36,055 nucleotides of DNA from Planctomycetota bacterium (GTDB lineage Bacteria; Planctomycetota; Planctomycetia; Pirellulales; Pirellulaceae): the NCBI GenBank assembly GCA_026692885.1, contig JAPLNJ010000980.1:1-36055 (forward strand), read 5' to 3'. Shown one piece after another: positions 26,875 through 34,979 of the stretch; position 1 is the stretch's first letter; every line of letters starts with the position of its first letter. A model generated the notes under the pieces. That model ran no database searches, had not been told where the DNA came from, and was given only the letters and a program-made list of their open reading frames with translations. The position numbers and the translations under genes are program-made.

Positions 26875-28116
26875 ATGTCCAATGCATCCTCCGATTTCGT
26901 CGCCAACCTGCAGTGCTCAGCACGCACCGACGTGGGCATGCGCCGCGCGAACAACCAGGACTCGCACACCGTCGTGCTCGCGGAGGATGAGGCTTCCTGG
27001 CGCGTGTGCGGCCACTTCTTGATGGTGGCTGATGGCATGGGCGCCCACGCCGCCGGTGAACTGGCCAGCAAGTTGGCCGTCGACAACGTCCCGCATCTCT
27101 ATCGTCACTATCGTGATCTGCCACCTGCTGAGGCCCTGCGCCGCGCGATCTCCGAAGCCAGCGGCGAGATCCACCGCCGCGGGTTGGCGAACCAGGAGTT
27201 CTTCAACATGGGCACCACCGCCAGCATTCTGGTGTTGCTGCCCGTGGGGGCCTTGGTGGGGCATGTGGGGGACAGTCGCGTGTATCGGCTGCGGGACGAG
27301 CGTCTGGAACAACTCACCTTCGACCACAGCTTGGTCTGGGAACTGCAGGCGTCCGGGCAGCTGTCTGCGAACACGGATTTGGCGCGAGCGGTCCCGAAGA
27401 ATGTCATCACGCGATCGTTGGGACCCCATCCGAACGTAGCCGTGGACATCGAAGGACCATTCCCGATCCAGGTGGGCGACACTTTCCTGCTGTGCAGCGA
27501 CGGCTTGAGCAATCAGGTCCCCGATCACGAGCTAGGGACGATACTGGCCAACCTGACGCCCGAAGAAGCCTCCGCAGCCTTGGTCGATCTGGCCAATCTC
27601 CGCGGTGGACCGGACAACGTCACGGTGCTCGTGGCCAAAGTGGTGGGCGAGGGTTTGGTGACAGCGACAAGCGGCGAGCAGCCGCGCCCGGCGGGCAACC
27701 GGTCGCGGCGTTTCGCCATCAACCCGGCGGTTTGGGTCGTGATGGGCATCTGCTGTTTCCTGGCCCTGATCCTGTCGCTGGCTTCCTTGTACATTCGGCA
27801 ACCGGTCGATGCGGCTCCGGCCGCGAATCCACAGACACGCCGAGGCCCCTACCGTCGCGAGGTCTGCAAACCGGGCGACGAGTTCGTGCAAACTTTGTCA
27901 GGGGTCGTTCACGAATTGCGGACCGCCGCGGAGGAATCGCAATGGAAGGTGAATTGGCACCAATTTGAAACGTACCAGCGCGCCGCCGAGCAAGCCGCCA
28001 GTTCCCGCCGCTACGCCGACGCCATTCGTAGCTACGCGACGGCCCTGAGCTTCATGATGAACGAGTTGCGAAATCAGCAGCGCCAGCAGGCCGGCGACTC
28101 GAGCATTCGCTATTAG
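26875..28116 (+). CDS. PP2C-family Ser/Thr protein phosphatase with membrane anchor
   Basis: The catalytic domain (about 10-255) has all main PP2C motifs: RRANNQDSH, VADGMGAHAAGE, GTTASILVL, GHVGDSRVYRLR, LLCSDGLSNQV and GGPDNVTVLV, with the metal-binding aspartates in place. A hydrophobic helix near 283-303 (VWVVMGICCFLALILSLASLY) anchors it, and a 100-residue helical part follows outside or beneath the membrane. It removes phosphate from Ser/Thr residues, probably opposing a PASTA-type or other kinase. I chose the ATG at 26875, with AAGGAG upstream at long spacing; an ATG at 26809 would add 22 residues of low complexity. Its stop lies 5 bases from the convergent nifS stop. Confidence 0.92.
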   Translation: MSNASSDFVANLQCSARTDVGMRRANNQDSHTVVLAEDEASWRVCGHFLMVADGMGAHAAGELASKLAVDNVPHLYRHYRDLPPAEALRRAISEASGEIHRRGLANQEFFNMGTTASILVLLPVGALVGHVGDSRVYRLRDERLEQLTFDHSLVWELQASGQLSANTDLARAVPKNVITRSLGPHPNVAVDIEGPFPIQVGDTFLLCSDGLSNQVPDHELGTILANLTPEEASAALVDLANLRGGPDNVTVLVAKVVGEGLVTATSGEQPRPAGNRSRRFAINPAVWVVMGICCFLALILSLASLYIRQPVDAAPAANPQTRRGPYRREVCKPGDEFVQTLSGVVHELRTAAEESQWKVNWHQFETYQRAAEQAASSRRYADAIRSYATALSFMMNELRNQQRQQAGDSSIRY

Positions 28117-28121
28117 GAGTC

Positions 28122-29303
28122 CTAACTCAAACTCCGCAGACGCTGGACGGTTGCGGCCACCAAGCCGATGGCGAAATCCACCTCCTCTTCTGTGTTGAAA
28201 CGTCCCAGTCCGAAACGCAGGCTGGACCTGGTCAGGTCGTCGCTCAAACCGAGGCTTCTCAGGACGTGGCTCGGCTCCGGACTGCCGGACGAACAAGCGC
28301 TCCCGCTGGACACCGCCAGGTCACGCATGCCCAGCATCAACGCTTCGCCCTCCACGCCCGCAAAACTGCAATTCAGATTGCCCGGCAGCCTCAGTTCCGG
28401 CAGGTCCAGGGCCGGTCCATTCAGGCTCACATCCGACACCGCCGCCTGTAGTCCCTCGAAGAGCCGGTGGCGCAGTTGACGCAGCCGACTCGCCTCCGCA
28501 GTCAGCTCTTCCACGCACAAGGCGAGCGCCTGGGCCAAGCCGACGATCCCCGGCACGTTCAGCGTCCCACTGCGCAGACCTTGCTCGTGGCGTCCGCCGT
28601 CGATTTGCCGTTCCAGCCGGACGTTAGGATTGCGACGCCGGACGTACAACGCCCCGACTCCCTTCGGTCCATAGATTTTGTGTGCCGACAGACTCAGCAG
28701 ATCGACTTGCAGATCCTCGACGTCAACCGGAAGCTTGCCGACGGCCTGGGTGGCGTCCGTGTGCAAGAGGACTCCGCGGGCTTTGCAGATGCGTCCGATT
28801 TCTCGCAAGGGCTGGAGCACTCCAATCTCGTTGTTGGCCAGCATCACGGAGACCAGCACGGTGTCGTCCCGGATTTGACTCGCCAACTGCTCGACGTCGA
28901 TCGTGCCGGCGTCCGCCAGGCCCTGGGACCGTACCGGCAGCAGCGTGACTTCCGAGCCGCGCCGGCCGAGCTTCGCCAGCGGATCGAGCACGGCCGGATG
29001 CTCGGTGGCCACACTGATCACATGGTTGCCTGTGCGGCGCGGCCACTCGCAGACGCCCCAGATGGCCAAGTTATTACTCTCCGTGGCCCCGCTGGTGAAG
29101 ACGATCTCGCGCGATGAAGCTCCGAGGACGGCCGCGATCGACTCCCTGGCGGCATCGACGGCATCTTTCGCCTCCCAGCCGAACACGTGACTGGTACTCG
29201 ACGCGTTGCCGAACTTGTCGCCGAAGAACGGCCACATCGCCTCGGCCACGCGCGGGTCGACACGCGTCGTGGCCTGATTATCCATGTAGATTGGGGTTGG
29301 CAC
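28122..29303 (-). CDS. nifS: Cysteine desulfurase, NifS/IscS family
   Basis: This class V aminotransferase-fold enzyme moves sulfur from cysteine to iron-sulfur scaffolds or tRNA. The start YMDNQATTRVDP, the ATESNN motif near 72-78, the PLP lysine in SAHKIYGPKG near 205 and the active-site cysteine in SSGSACSSGSPEPSHVL near 325 are all present; the short loop around the cysteine fits the IscS/NifS group. The GTG at 29303 is supported by GGAGG 10 bases upstream. The start overlaps the end of the Nudix-like gene by 26 bases, suggesting joint translation. No iscU or nifU gene lies nearby. Confidence 0.95.
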   Translation of the reverse strand: MPTPIYMDNQATTRVDPRVAEAMWPFFGDKFGNASSTSHVFGWEAKDAVDAARESIAAVLGASSREIVFTSGATESNNLAIWGVCEWPRRTGNHVISVATEHPAVLDPLAKLGRRGSEVTLLPVRSQGLADAGTIDVEQLASQIRDDTVLVSVMLANNEIGVLQPLREIGRICKARGVLLHTDATQAVGKLPVDVEDLQVDLLSLSAHKIYGPKGVGALYVRRRNPNVRLERQIDGGRHEQGLRSGTLNVPGIVGLAQALALCVEELTAEASRLRQLRHRLFEGLQAAVSDVSLNGPALDLPELRLPGNLNCSFAGVEGEALMLGMRDLAVSSGSACSSGSPEPSHVLRSLGLSDDLTRSSLRFGLGRFNTEEEVDFAIGLVAATVQRLRSLS

Positions 29304-29910
29304 CGAACAACGCCTCCAAACAAATCCGAGACCAGCTTTCGAACTTCTCCCGATCCCTCAACAAAGATGCCACCGGTTCGAAACCCGCGTCAATAATCTC
29401 GTCTTCGCGAGATCGTACGTCGGGCGACTCTACGTCGAACAGGTGCACCACGCCCAGGTGTACCTGGCCCACCTCCGTCTCGTCGTCGTTGATCAACCCG
29501 ACGCAGCGCTGCTGGTACTTGGTGTCGATGCTGACTTCCTCGGCGAGTTCGCGGCGCATGCCTTCGTCATAAGGGCTGACCTCGGCGGCGTCATCCGCCG
29601 AGATGTGGCCGCCGATCCCGACACTGCGTCGGCTGTGCAAACGCTGCTCACCCTGCCCTGTCCCGCGGGTGTACTGGAACAGCCGCGGCTGTCCCGCGGC
29701 ATCGGTGTGGCGAAAGATTACGTACGGGATCAACTGTTTGAAGCTCGGATCCCGCTCCATGTCGCCGCGCGGTCGGTAACTGGTGTGCGCGGGGCTTAGC
29801 AGACCTGCCAGGTATCGGTCGACTTCGGCCGAAAAGCCCTGGAAATAGCCGAGGCGGTGAAACAACTCCGTGGGCACCACCAAGACCCGCTCGGTGTGGA
29901 CGAGGGACAT
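29278..29910 (-). CDS. Nudix-domain protein, unknown substrate
   Basis: The core has a clear Nudix box, GIGGHISADDA...EGMRRELAEEVSID, around residues 97-127, with the metal-binding REL.EE intact. Before it lies QLIPYVIFRH, and after it a beta-rich part (VGLINDDETEVGQVHLGVVHLFDV) typical of predicted phosphoesterases of about 210 residues with an inserted Nudix fold. It may clear a damaged nucleotide or sugar nucleotide. I chose the ATG at 29910 because GGAAGGA lies 7 bases upstream; a longer frame to 29940 has none. It overlaps nifS, so a role in sulfur or tRNA modification is possible but unproven. Confidence 0.85.
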   Translation of the reverse strand: MSLVHTERVLVVPTELFHRLGYFQGFSAEVDRYLAGLLSPAHTSYRPRGDMERDPSFKQLIPYVIFRHTDAAGQPRLFQYTRGTGQGEQRLHSRRSVGIGGHISADDAAEVSPYDEGMRRELAEEVSIDTKYQQRCVGLINDDETEVGQVHLGVVHLFDVESPDVRSREDEIIDAGFEPVASLLRDREKFESWSRICLEALFGANPNLHG

Positions 29911-29996
29911 AAGACTTCCTTCCTCAGAAACGAAGAACACCGGTACTGCCTGCCAATATACGGGCTACCGCCGGAGTTGACGAGGTGCGGCATGCT

Positions 29997-30060
29997 GTAG
30001 GTCAGGCTTTCCAGCCTGACATGCGGGCCGAGAGACGTCAGGCTGGAAAGCCTGACCTAC
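29997..30060. repeat. Perfect 24-bp inverted repeat after queA
   Basis: Arms 29997-30020 (gtaggtcaggctttccagcc...) and 30037-30060 are perfect reverse complements around a 16-base loop. Each arm also holds a smaller palindrome (gtcaggct ttcc agcctgac), so each can fold alone. The right arm touches the queA stop codon at 30061-30063. It has no T-run, so it is either a repeat or a Rho-independent-like stop without the classic tail. Confidence 0.88.
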
Positions 30061-31107
30061 CTACAGAATCAGCATGGCATCGCCGTAACTGTAGAACCGA
30101 TACTCTTCCCGGATCGCTTCGGCGTAGGCACGTCGAAGCAGGGCGTCGCCTCCCAACGTGCGCACCAGCACCAGCAGCGTGCTCTTGGGCAAATGAAAAT
30201 TCGTCAGCAGGGCATCGACCGCGTGAAATTGATAGGGCGGACGAATAAACAGGTCCGTCTCGCCCTGCCACGGTCGCAGTTGCCCGCCAGCAGACGCGGT
30301 CTCCAGCGTGCGGACGACGGTCGTGCCTACGGCCACGACCCGGCCGCCCGTCTCGCGCACGTGGTGCAGGTGGTCCACGGTCTCCGCCGAGATGTGCGCC
30401 CACTCTGCGTGCATCGGGTGCTCGCTCAGGTGCTCGGTCGTGATGGGGCGAAAGGTCCCCAATCCCACGTGCAGGGTGATCCGGCTGCAGTTCACGCCGC
30501 GATCTGCCAATCGCTGGAGCAGTTCGGACGTGAAGTGCAGACCCGCCGTGGGCGCCGCGATCGCTCCGGGATGCTTCGCAAAAACGGTTTGATAGTTTGT
30601 GCAATCTGCATCGACCATGTTCCCATTGCGAATATACGGTGGCAGCGGTACTCGCCCCACGCGGTCCAGCAGATCCAACGTGGGCTCGTCCACTTCCGGC
30701 CGCACCGCCCACACGCCACCGTCCAGCTTCGCCAGGACGAGCAGGCGGCAGGCTTCTCGACCGTCGCGATCCTGCAACGTGATGGTTTCGCCAGCCGCGA
30801 GTTTGCCTCGCGTCTTGGCCAGGACTTTCCAATGACCCTGTGCGTCGGCCGTCAAGAACAGACCTGACCAGCGTCCGCCCGTTCGTGTGCGGCGACCGGC
30901 CAGTCGTGCCGGAATTACACGGGTATCGTTCAGCACCAGGCAGTCACCGCGATTCAAGATCTCCGGCAGATCTCGCACGTAAGCGTGGTCGAGTGACGCT
31001 TCTTGTCGGCGGACGACCAGCAGCCGCGCATCCGACCGCCGTAGCAGCGGCCGCTGAGCAATCAATTCCCGAGGCAAGGCGTAATCGTATTGATCGAGTT
31101 CGGACAT
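30061..31107 (-). CDS. queA: S-adenosylmethionine:tRNA ribosyltransferase-isomerase
   Basis: QueA builds epoxyqueuosine from preQ1 in tRNA by transferring and isomerising the ribosyl part of SAM. The N-terminus DYALPRELIAQRPLLRRSDARLLV, the LVLNDTRVIPARL motif, the APTAGLHFTSELL motif near 185-197 and the LGTFRPI and NFHLPKSTLLVLV segments are all typical. The length of 348 residues is normal. The ATG at 31107 is preceded by GAGA. The gene lies 179 bases after pcrA on the same strand; the gap holds a strong palindrome, so they may be transcribed separately. Confidence 0.97.
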   Translation of the reverse strand: MSELDQYDYALPRELIAQRPLLRRSDARLLVVRRQEASLDHAYVRDLPEILNRGDCLVLNDTRVIPARLAGRRTRTGGRWSGLFLTADAQGHWKVLAKTRGKLAAGETITLQDRDGREACRLLVLAKLDGGVWAVRPEVDEPTLDLLDRVGRVPLPPYIRNGNMVDADCTNYQTVFAKHPGAIAAPTAGLHFTSELLQRLADRGVNCSRITLHVGLGTFRPITTEHLSEHPMHAEWAHISAETVDHLHHVRETGGRVVAVGTTVVRTLETASAGGQLRPWQGETDLFIRPPYQFHAVDALLTNFHLPKSTLLVLVRTLGGDALLRRAYAEAIREEYRFYSYGDAMLIL

Positions 31108-31164
31108 GAAGGATCTCTCTTGGGTGTTGTCGAGGATGCGTGGGACGGTTTGAAGAACTGGAAT

Positions 31165-31287
31165 TGGGAGGGCGACGCTCCCGCGGAGCCACGGGCCGTC
31201 CTTGACGGCCCACTTCGGCTCGGCAGGAGCCTCGCCCTCCCGGAGCCTCGCCCTCCCAGTCCCTTGGCGACCAAGGATTCAATAACT
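31165..31287. repeat. Imperfect inverted repeat related to 2541-2604
   Basis: The left arm (31165-31191, tgggagggcgacgctccc...) and the right arm (31215-31241, ..ggagcctcgccctccc) match the family at 2541-2604, and the 16-base block ggagcctcgccctccc is duplicated directly after (31242-31257). The sequence past the right arm (ttggcgaccaaggattcaataac) also resembles the right flank of the other copy, so the element extends to about 31287, into the pcrA end. A small hairpin gggccgtc/gacggccc lies in the loop. Confidence 0.85.
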
Positions 31288-33596
31288 CATTCACATCCCT
31301 CCGCTGGCAGCGGCTCCAGGGAGCTGTGGGCCAGCAGAAAACTTTTGGGGACGTCGCCCTCGAAGAACTGGACTCGGACCATCCGCTTCTGTCCTGTCCC
31401 GCTGGCCGCGACGATCGTGCCGCAGCCGTATTCGGGATGCATCACCACCACGCCGGGTTGAAATATAGCGGCTGGGGCGGGGGACTTGGGCGTCTGATCG
31501 ACGTCGTCCCACCGTTCTGCGGCGGTCGGGAGTTTAGCCCGTCGGCGGGCCGGCGCCGCCGGGGCCTCTTGCACGAATTCGTCATCCGACCAGACCTCGG
31601 CGGACGGCTGATCCTTCCCGTATCGCCCGGAGTCCAGCGACTCTTCGTCGTCGAAGTCCTGGGACGCCGACTCACAGATCCGGATTTCTTCCCGCGGCAG
31701 CTCGATCAAGAACTGGCTGGGCACAGCCCCGCGACGTTCGCCGCGGAAGGACCGATACTGGGCCAGGCTGAGCTGCAACTCCTGCTTCGCGCGAGTCATG
31801 CCCACGAACAGCAGCCGCCGCTCCTCCTCCAGTTTCTCGGCGTCCTCGTGGCTTCGTTCGTGCGGCAACAAGCCCTCTTCCACCGCCACCAGGAAGACGA
31901 CCGGAAACTCCAATCCCTTGGCTGCATGCAAGGTCATCAGCGTGACGCGATCGAGGTCCGGTTCGAAGGCATCCGTGTCGGAGGCAAGCGAGGCCTGCTC
32001 TAAGAACCGTTCCAGGCAATGGTCTTCCGCCGAGGACTGCCGGTCGAACTCCTCCGCAGCTGTCAGCAACTCCTGGATGTTATCCAGCCGGTCCCGATCT
32101 TCCTCGGCAGTGGAGCTGGCCAGCCAATCGCGATAGCCGGATTCATGGATCGCGCAGTCCAGCACCTGCCACAGAGATCCACTGGCCTTGGCGGCCATCC
32201 GGTCATACAGGGCCACGAACTTGGCGACCAGGGTGACGGTGCGTTTCGAGATCGACTCGATCCGCCCACTTTCCCGCGCCGCATCCAACAGCGACAGCCG
32301 CTGTAGCCGGGCGTGTTGGGTCAGCCGGTCGATCGTTTTCTGGCCGATGCCGCGCGTGGGCGTATTGACGATGCGCAGGAACGCCACATCGTCCTGCGGG
32401 TTGTTCAGCAGGTGCAGATACGCCAACACGTCCTTGATTTCTCGCCGCTGGTAAAACTCCAGGCCGTTGATGATCTGGTAGGGGATACTCAGCGCCCGCA
32501 AGGCATGTTCGAACTGGCGCGACAGGACGTTGACGCGGTAGAAGATGGCGAAATCGCAAGCTCGCCGACGACCGGCTTGGGTCTCGTCGGCAATCTGCCG
32601 GACAATGCTCAGCGCTTCTTCGCGTTCCGTGGCGTAAAACATCAGACGCACCGGAACCCCTTCCGCGTGCTCGGTGTACAATCGTTTGGCTTTGCGCCGC
32701 ACGTTGTGCGAGATCAGGTGATCGGCGACCCGCAGGATATTGGGCGTGCTGCGGTAATTCTGCTCCAACCGGACCACCTTGACCTGCGGGAAGTCCTTCT
32801 CAAACTCCAGAATGTTGCTCAGATTGGCGCCGCGCCAGCCGTAAATCGACTGATCGGGATCGCCGGTGGCGGCCAAGTTCGGAAAATCGATCGACAGCGC
32901 CCGCACGATCGCGTACTGGGCCAGATTCGTGTCCTGGTATTCGTCCACCAGAAGGTATCGGTAACGGGCGTCGAGATCGCTCCGCAGTTCTGGGTTCTGC
33001 CGGAGCAGGACGGCCACATGCAACAACAGGTCGTCGAAATCGACGGCATTCGATTCGACCAAGCGTTTCTGGTAGGCCGGGTAGATCCGCTGGACGAGCG
33101 ATCCCGTGGCGTGTCCCGATCGAGGCGCGTATTCTTCGGCAGTGATCAGGTTGTTCTTCGCCCAACTGATGGCTTTCGCCACGGTGTCCGGCGTGGTGTG
33201 GGTCAAGACGACGCCGCTTTCCTGGATGGCCTGCTGGAGCGCCTTGCGGCTATCGTCCGTGTCGTAGATGGAGTAGTTCTCGTGCAGGCCTGCCAGCGGC
33301 GCGTGTTGCCGCAGCAGCCGCGCACAGAACCCATGAAACGTGCCCAGCCACACCCCGTGGGTGCCAGTCAGACGGTGAACCCGTTGCCGCATTTCGTCGG
33401 CGGCTTTGTTGGTGAAAGTCAAGGCTAACACTTGCCGAGGCGGGATGCCTTGCTGCAGGAGATTCGCGATGCGATGCGTCACCACCCGCGTCTTGCCAGT
33501 GCCGGGGCCGGCCAGAATCAACAGCGGACCGTCGACATGCGCGACCGCCTCCCGCTGTGCTGGTGTCAGAGATGCGAACACGTCCGTATCTGGCAT
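31287..33596 (-). CDS. pcrA: ATP-dependent DNA helicase, PcrA/UvrD family
   Basis: A superfamily 1A 3'-5' helicase of about 769 residues. Motif I is AGPGTGKT near 30-37, motif II LLVDEYQDTN near 215, motif III GDPDQSIYGWRGA near 240, motif IV RLEQNYRST near 275, and motifs V-VI are in TLHAAKGLEFPVVFLV and LLFVGMTRAKQ. PcrA unwinds DNA in repair and clears RecA from stalled forks. The C-terminal end (PAPAAIFQPGVVVMHPEYGCGTIVAASG) is the Tudor-like domain that binds RNA polymerase in PcrA. I chose the ATG at 33596, which has AGG upstream and begins a family-like sequence; the frame to 33656 is not supported. Confidence 0.96.
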   Translation of the reverse strand: MPDTDVFASLTPAQREAVAHVDGPLLILAGPGTGKTRVVTHRIANLLQQGIPPRQVLALTFTNKAADEMRQRVHRLTGTHGVWLGTFHGFCARLLRQHAPLAGLHENYSIYDTDDSRKALQQAIQESGVVLTHTTPDTVAKAISWAKNNLITAEEYAPRSGHATGSLVQRIYPAYQKRLVESNAVDFDDLLLHVAVLLRQNPELRSDLDARYRYLLVDEYQDTNLAQYAIVRALSIDFPNLAATGDPDQSIYGWRGANLSNILEFEKDFPQVKVVRLEQNYRSTPNILRVADHLISHNVRRKAKRLYTEHAEGVPVRLMFYATEREEALSIVRQIADETQAGRRRACDFAIFYRVNVLSRQFEHALRALSIPYQIINGLEFYQRREIKDVLAYLHLLNNPQDDVAFLRIVNTPTRGIGQKTIDRLTQHARLQRLSLLDAARESGRIESISKRTVTLVAKFVALYDRMAAKASGSLWQVLDCAIHESGYRDWLASSTAEEDRDRLDNIQELLTAAEEFDRQSSAEDHCLERFLEQASLASDTDAFEPDLDRVTLMTLHAAKGLEFPVVFLVAVEEGLLPHERSHEDAEKLEEERRLLFVGMTRAKQELQLSLAQYRSFRGERRGAVPSQFLIELPREEIRICESASQDFDDEESLDSGRYGKDQPSAEVWSDDEFVQEAPAAPARRRAKLPTAAERWDDVDQTPKSPAPAAIFQPGVVVMHPEYGCGTIVAASGTGQKRMVRVQFFEGDVPKSFLLAHSSLEPLPAEGCE

Positions 33597-33991
33597 GCCC
33601 AACCTTAACGCATCGATCAAGTGCAAATGTTCCAAGCCACGCCGAACCAGTCGCATTGTACTGCACGGCCGGATGCCGACAACGCCCGTGGGCGGCCTTG
33701 ATCATAAGGTTGCGCATGGCTGTTGGTGCTGGCCACGAGCCGGGTGGCTGGCGGCTGAGCCTAAGCGAAGCCCCAGTACCCGGTTTCTGGGGCATCGCTG
33801 CACTCTGCCGCCAGCCACCCTGACCCCCTGCTGCTAGCGTTTTGCGCCACCTTATGATCAAGGCCCGATCAATCCCCGCCGGTGCCTTCGCAGACAATCG
33901 GCTCTGCCTGGTTTGCCTGCTTTGCATTGACACTCGGAATCGAGGCGCCTATGATCGCGGGATAATTGCCAGCCCGTTGTGAGAAGGAACG
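33597..33991. other. Gap between divergent pcrA and murB, holding a MITE-like element
   Basis: Promoters for pcrA and murB should lie here. The middle is the MITE-like copy A. 33866-33991 has no recognisable feature except the murB ribosome-binding site (gagaaggaacg) just before the start codon. Confidence 0.6.
33694..33865. mobile_element. MITE-like element, copy A (172 bp)
   Basis: Terminal inverted repeats 33694-33716 (ggccttgatcataaggttgc...) and 33843-33865 match at 22 of 23. Adjacent to the right end is the family block gctgctagcgttttgcgcc. The inside differs from copies B and C: it holds another inverted pair, gggtggctggcggc (near 33739) and gccgccagccaccc (near 33810). There is no coding capacity. 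Confidence 0.88.
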
Positions 33992-34870
33992 ATGTCTTTA
34001 CAAACCGGTTTTGAACACATTGTGCGCGAGGGCGAGCTGCTAGCTCCCTACACTTGGCTCCGTCTAGGCGGTGCGGCGGAGTACTTTGCAGAACCGACCA
34101 CGGCCGAAGAATTGCAGGAACTTGTCCGCCGCTGCCATCAGGACGATCGGCCGGTGCGTCTGCTGGGGGGCGGTTCGAATCTGCTGGTCCGAGACGCGGG
34201 CGTGTCGGGATTGGTGATTCACCTTTCGGCGGCCCCCTTCTGCGCCGTGACGGTGCGTAACGGCCAACTGGTGTCCGGGGGTGGAGCCAAATTGGCACAT
34301 CTGATCGCTACCTCCGTGCGTGAGGGTTGGACTGGCCTGGAACAACTGGTGGGCATCCCAGGAACGGTTGGCGGTGCGCTGCACAGCAACGTCAGCAGCC
34401 ACGGCAGCGACATCGGCCAGTGCACCCGCTCGGCCACGGTGATGACGCACTCCGGCGAAATCCTCTGCCGCAGCCGCGAGGACCTGTTCTTTGCGTATCG
34501 GGAGAGTAGCCTGGACGAATTGGTGATTTTGGAAGCCGAATTTGCCCTGGAGGAAACCGGCCCGCAGGAATTGACCAAGCGGATGCAGAAGCTGTGGATC
34601 ATCAACAAAGCGGCCCAGCCGCTCCGCAATCAAAACAGTGCCATGCTCTTCAAGGACCCGGGCGGCGTCAGTGCGGCCAGTCTGATCGAGCAGGCCGGTC
34701 TCAAGAACGCCCGCGTCGGCGCCGCCGAACTCAGTGACCGCAATGCCAACTTCGTCGTCTCCCAATCGGGCGTCTCCAGCCGGGATGTGGTGGAGTTGAT
34801 CGAACACCTGCGTGACAAAATCGCCGAACGCTTGGGAGTCGAGTTGGAGACGGCGATCGACATTTGGTGA
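33992..34870 (+). CDS. murB: UDP-N-acetylenolpyruvoylglucosamine reductase
   Basis: MurB reduces the enolpyruvyl group to lactyl with NADPH and FAD, giving UDP-MurNAc for peptidoglycan. The FAD-binding motif RLLGGGSNLLV near 55-65, GIPGTVGGAL near 123, FAYRESSL near 168 and the C-terminal ELSDRNANFVV are clear. The length of 292 residues suits the type II form. At the usual catalytic site (GS in SGS/V-FKNP) it reads NSAMLFKDP, so the proton-donor serine is replaced by Met218; the FAD part is intact. AGAAGG lies before the ATG. It is followed by ftsQ, as in many dcw clusters, and the end of the gene has been duplicated downstream. Confidence 0.93.
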   Translation: MSLQTGFEHIVREGELLAPYTWLRLGGAAEYFAEPTTAEELQELVRRCHQDDRPVRLLGGGSNLLVRDAGVSGLVIHLSAAPFCAVTVRNGQLVSGGGAKLAHLIATSVREGWTGLEQLVGIPGTVGGALHSNVSSHGSDIGQCTRSATVMTHSGEILCRSREDLFFAYRESSLDELVILEAEFALEETGPQELTKRMQKLWIINKAAQPLRNQNSAMLFKDPGGVSAASLIEQAGLKNARVGAAELSDRNANFVVSQSGVSSRDVVELIEHLRDKIAERLGVELETAIDIW

Positions 34871-34962
34871 GAGCTTGCCTAAGGCCATGTAGCATGGCTC
34901 TCCAGAGCCGTGTGTTTCGGCAGCGCGGCGATCGACATCTGGTGAGAGCTAGCCTAAGGCCA
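34851..34962. repeat. 37-bp direct repeat of the murB 3' end around a small palindrome
   Basis: Bases 34851-34887, which include the last murB codons and its stop, recur at 34926-34962 with 35 of 37 matches, a 75-base offset. Between them is the 23-base palindromic repeat (34890-34912) also seen at 14596-14618. The layout suggests that the palindrome came in together with a duplication of flanking DNA, or that a replication slip copied both. Both copies keep tggtgagagc. Confidence 0.9.
34890..34912. repeat. Small palindromic repeat, copy 2
   Basis: tagcatggctctccagagcc and the following bases match 14596-14618 at 22 of 23. The core ggctctccagagcc is a perfect palindrome with arms of 6 and a 2-base loop. 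Confidence 0.82.
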
Positions 34963-34965
34963 GCA

Positions 34966-34970
34966 TGGAG
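34966..34970 (+). promoter_or_regulatory. Ribosome-binding site deciding the ftsQ start
   Basis: ggagg lies 9 bases before the ATG at 34980. This favours that start over the ATG at 34965, which would include the site in its own coding sequence. Confidence 0.75.
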
Positions 34971-34979
34971 GCTGGTGCG

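Noticed and set aside
29997..30060. Classical Rho-independent terminator
   Set aside because: The stem is perfect but no T-run follows on the transcribed strand, and each arm is itself a repeat; I list it as a repeat.
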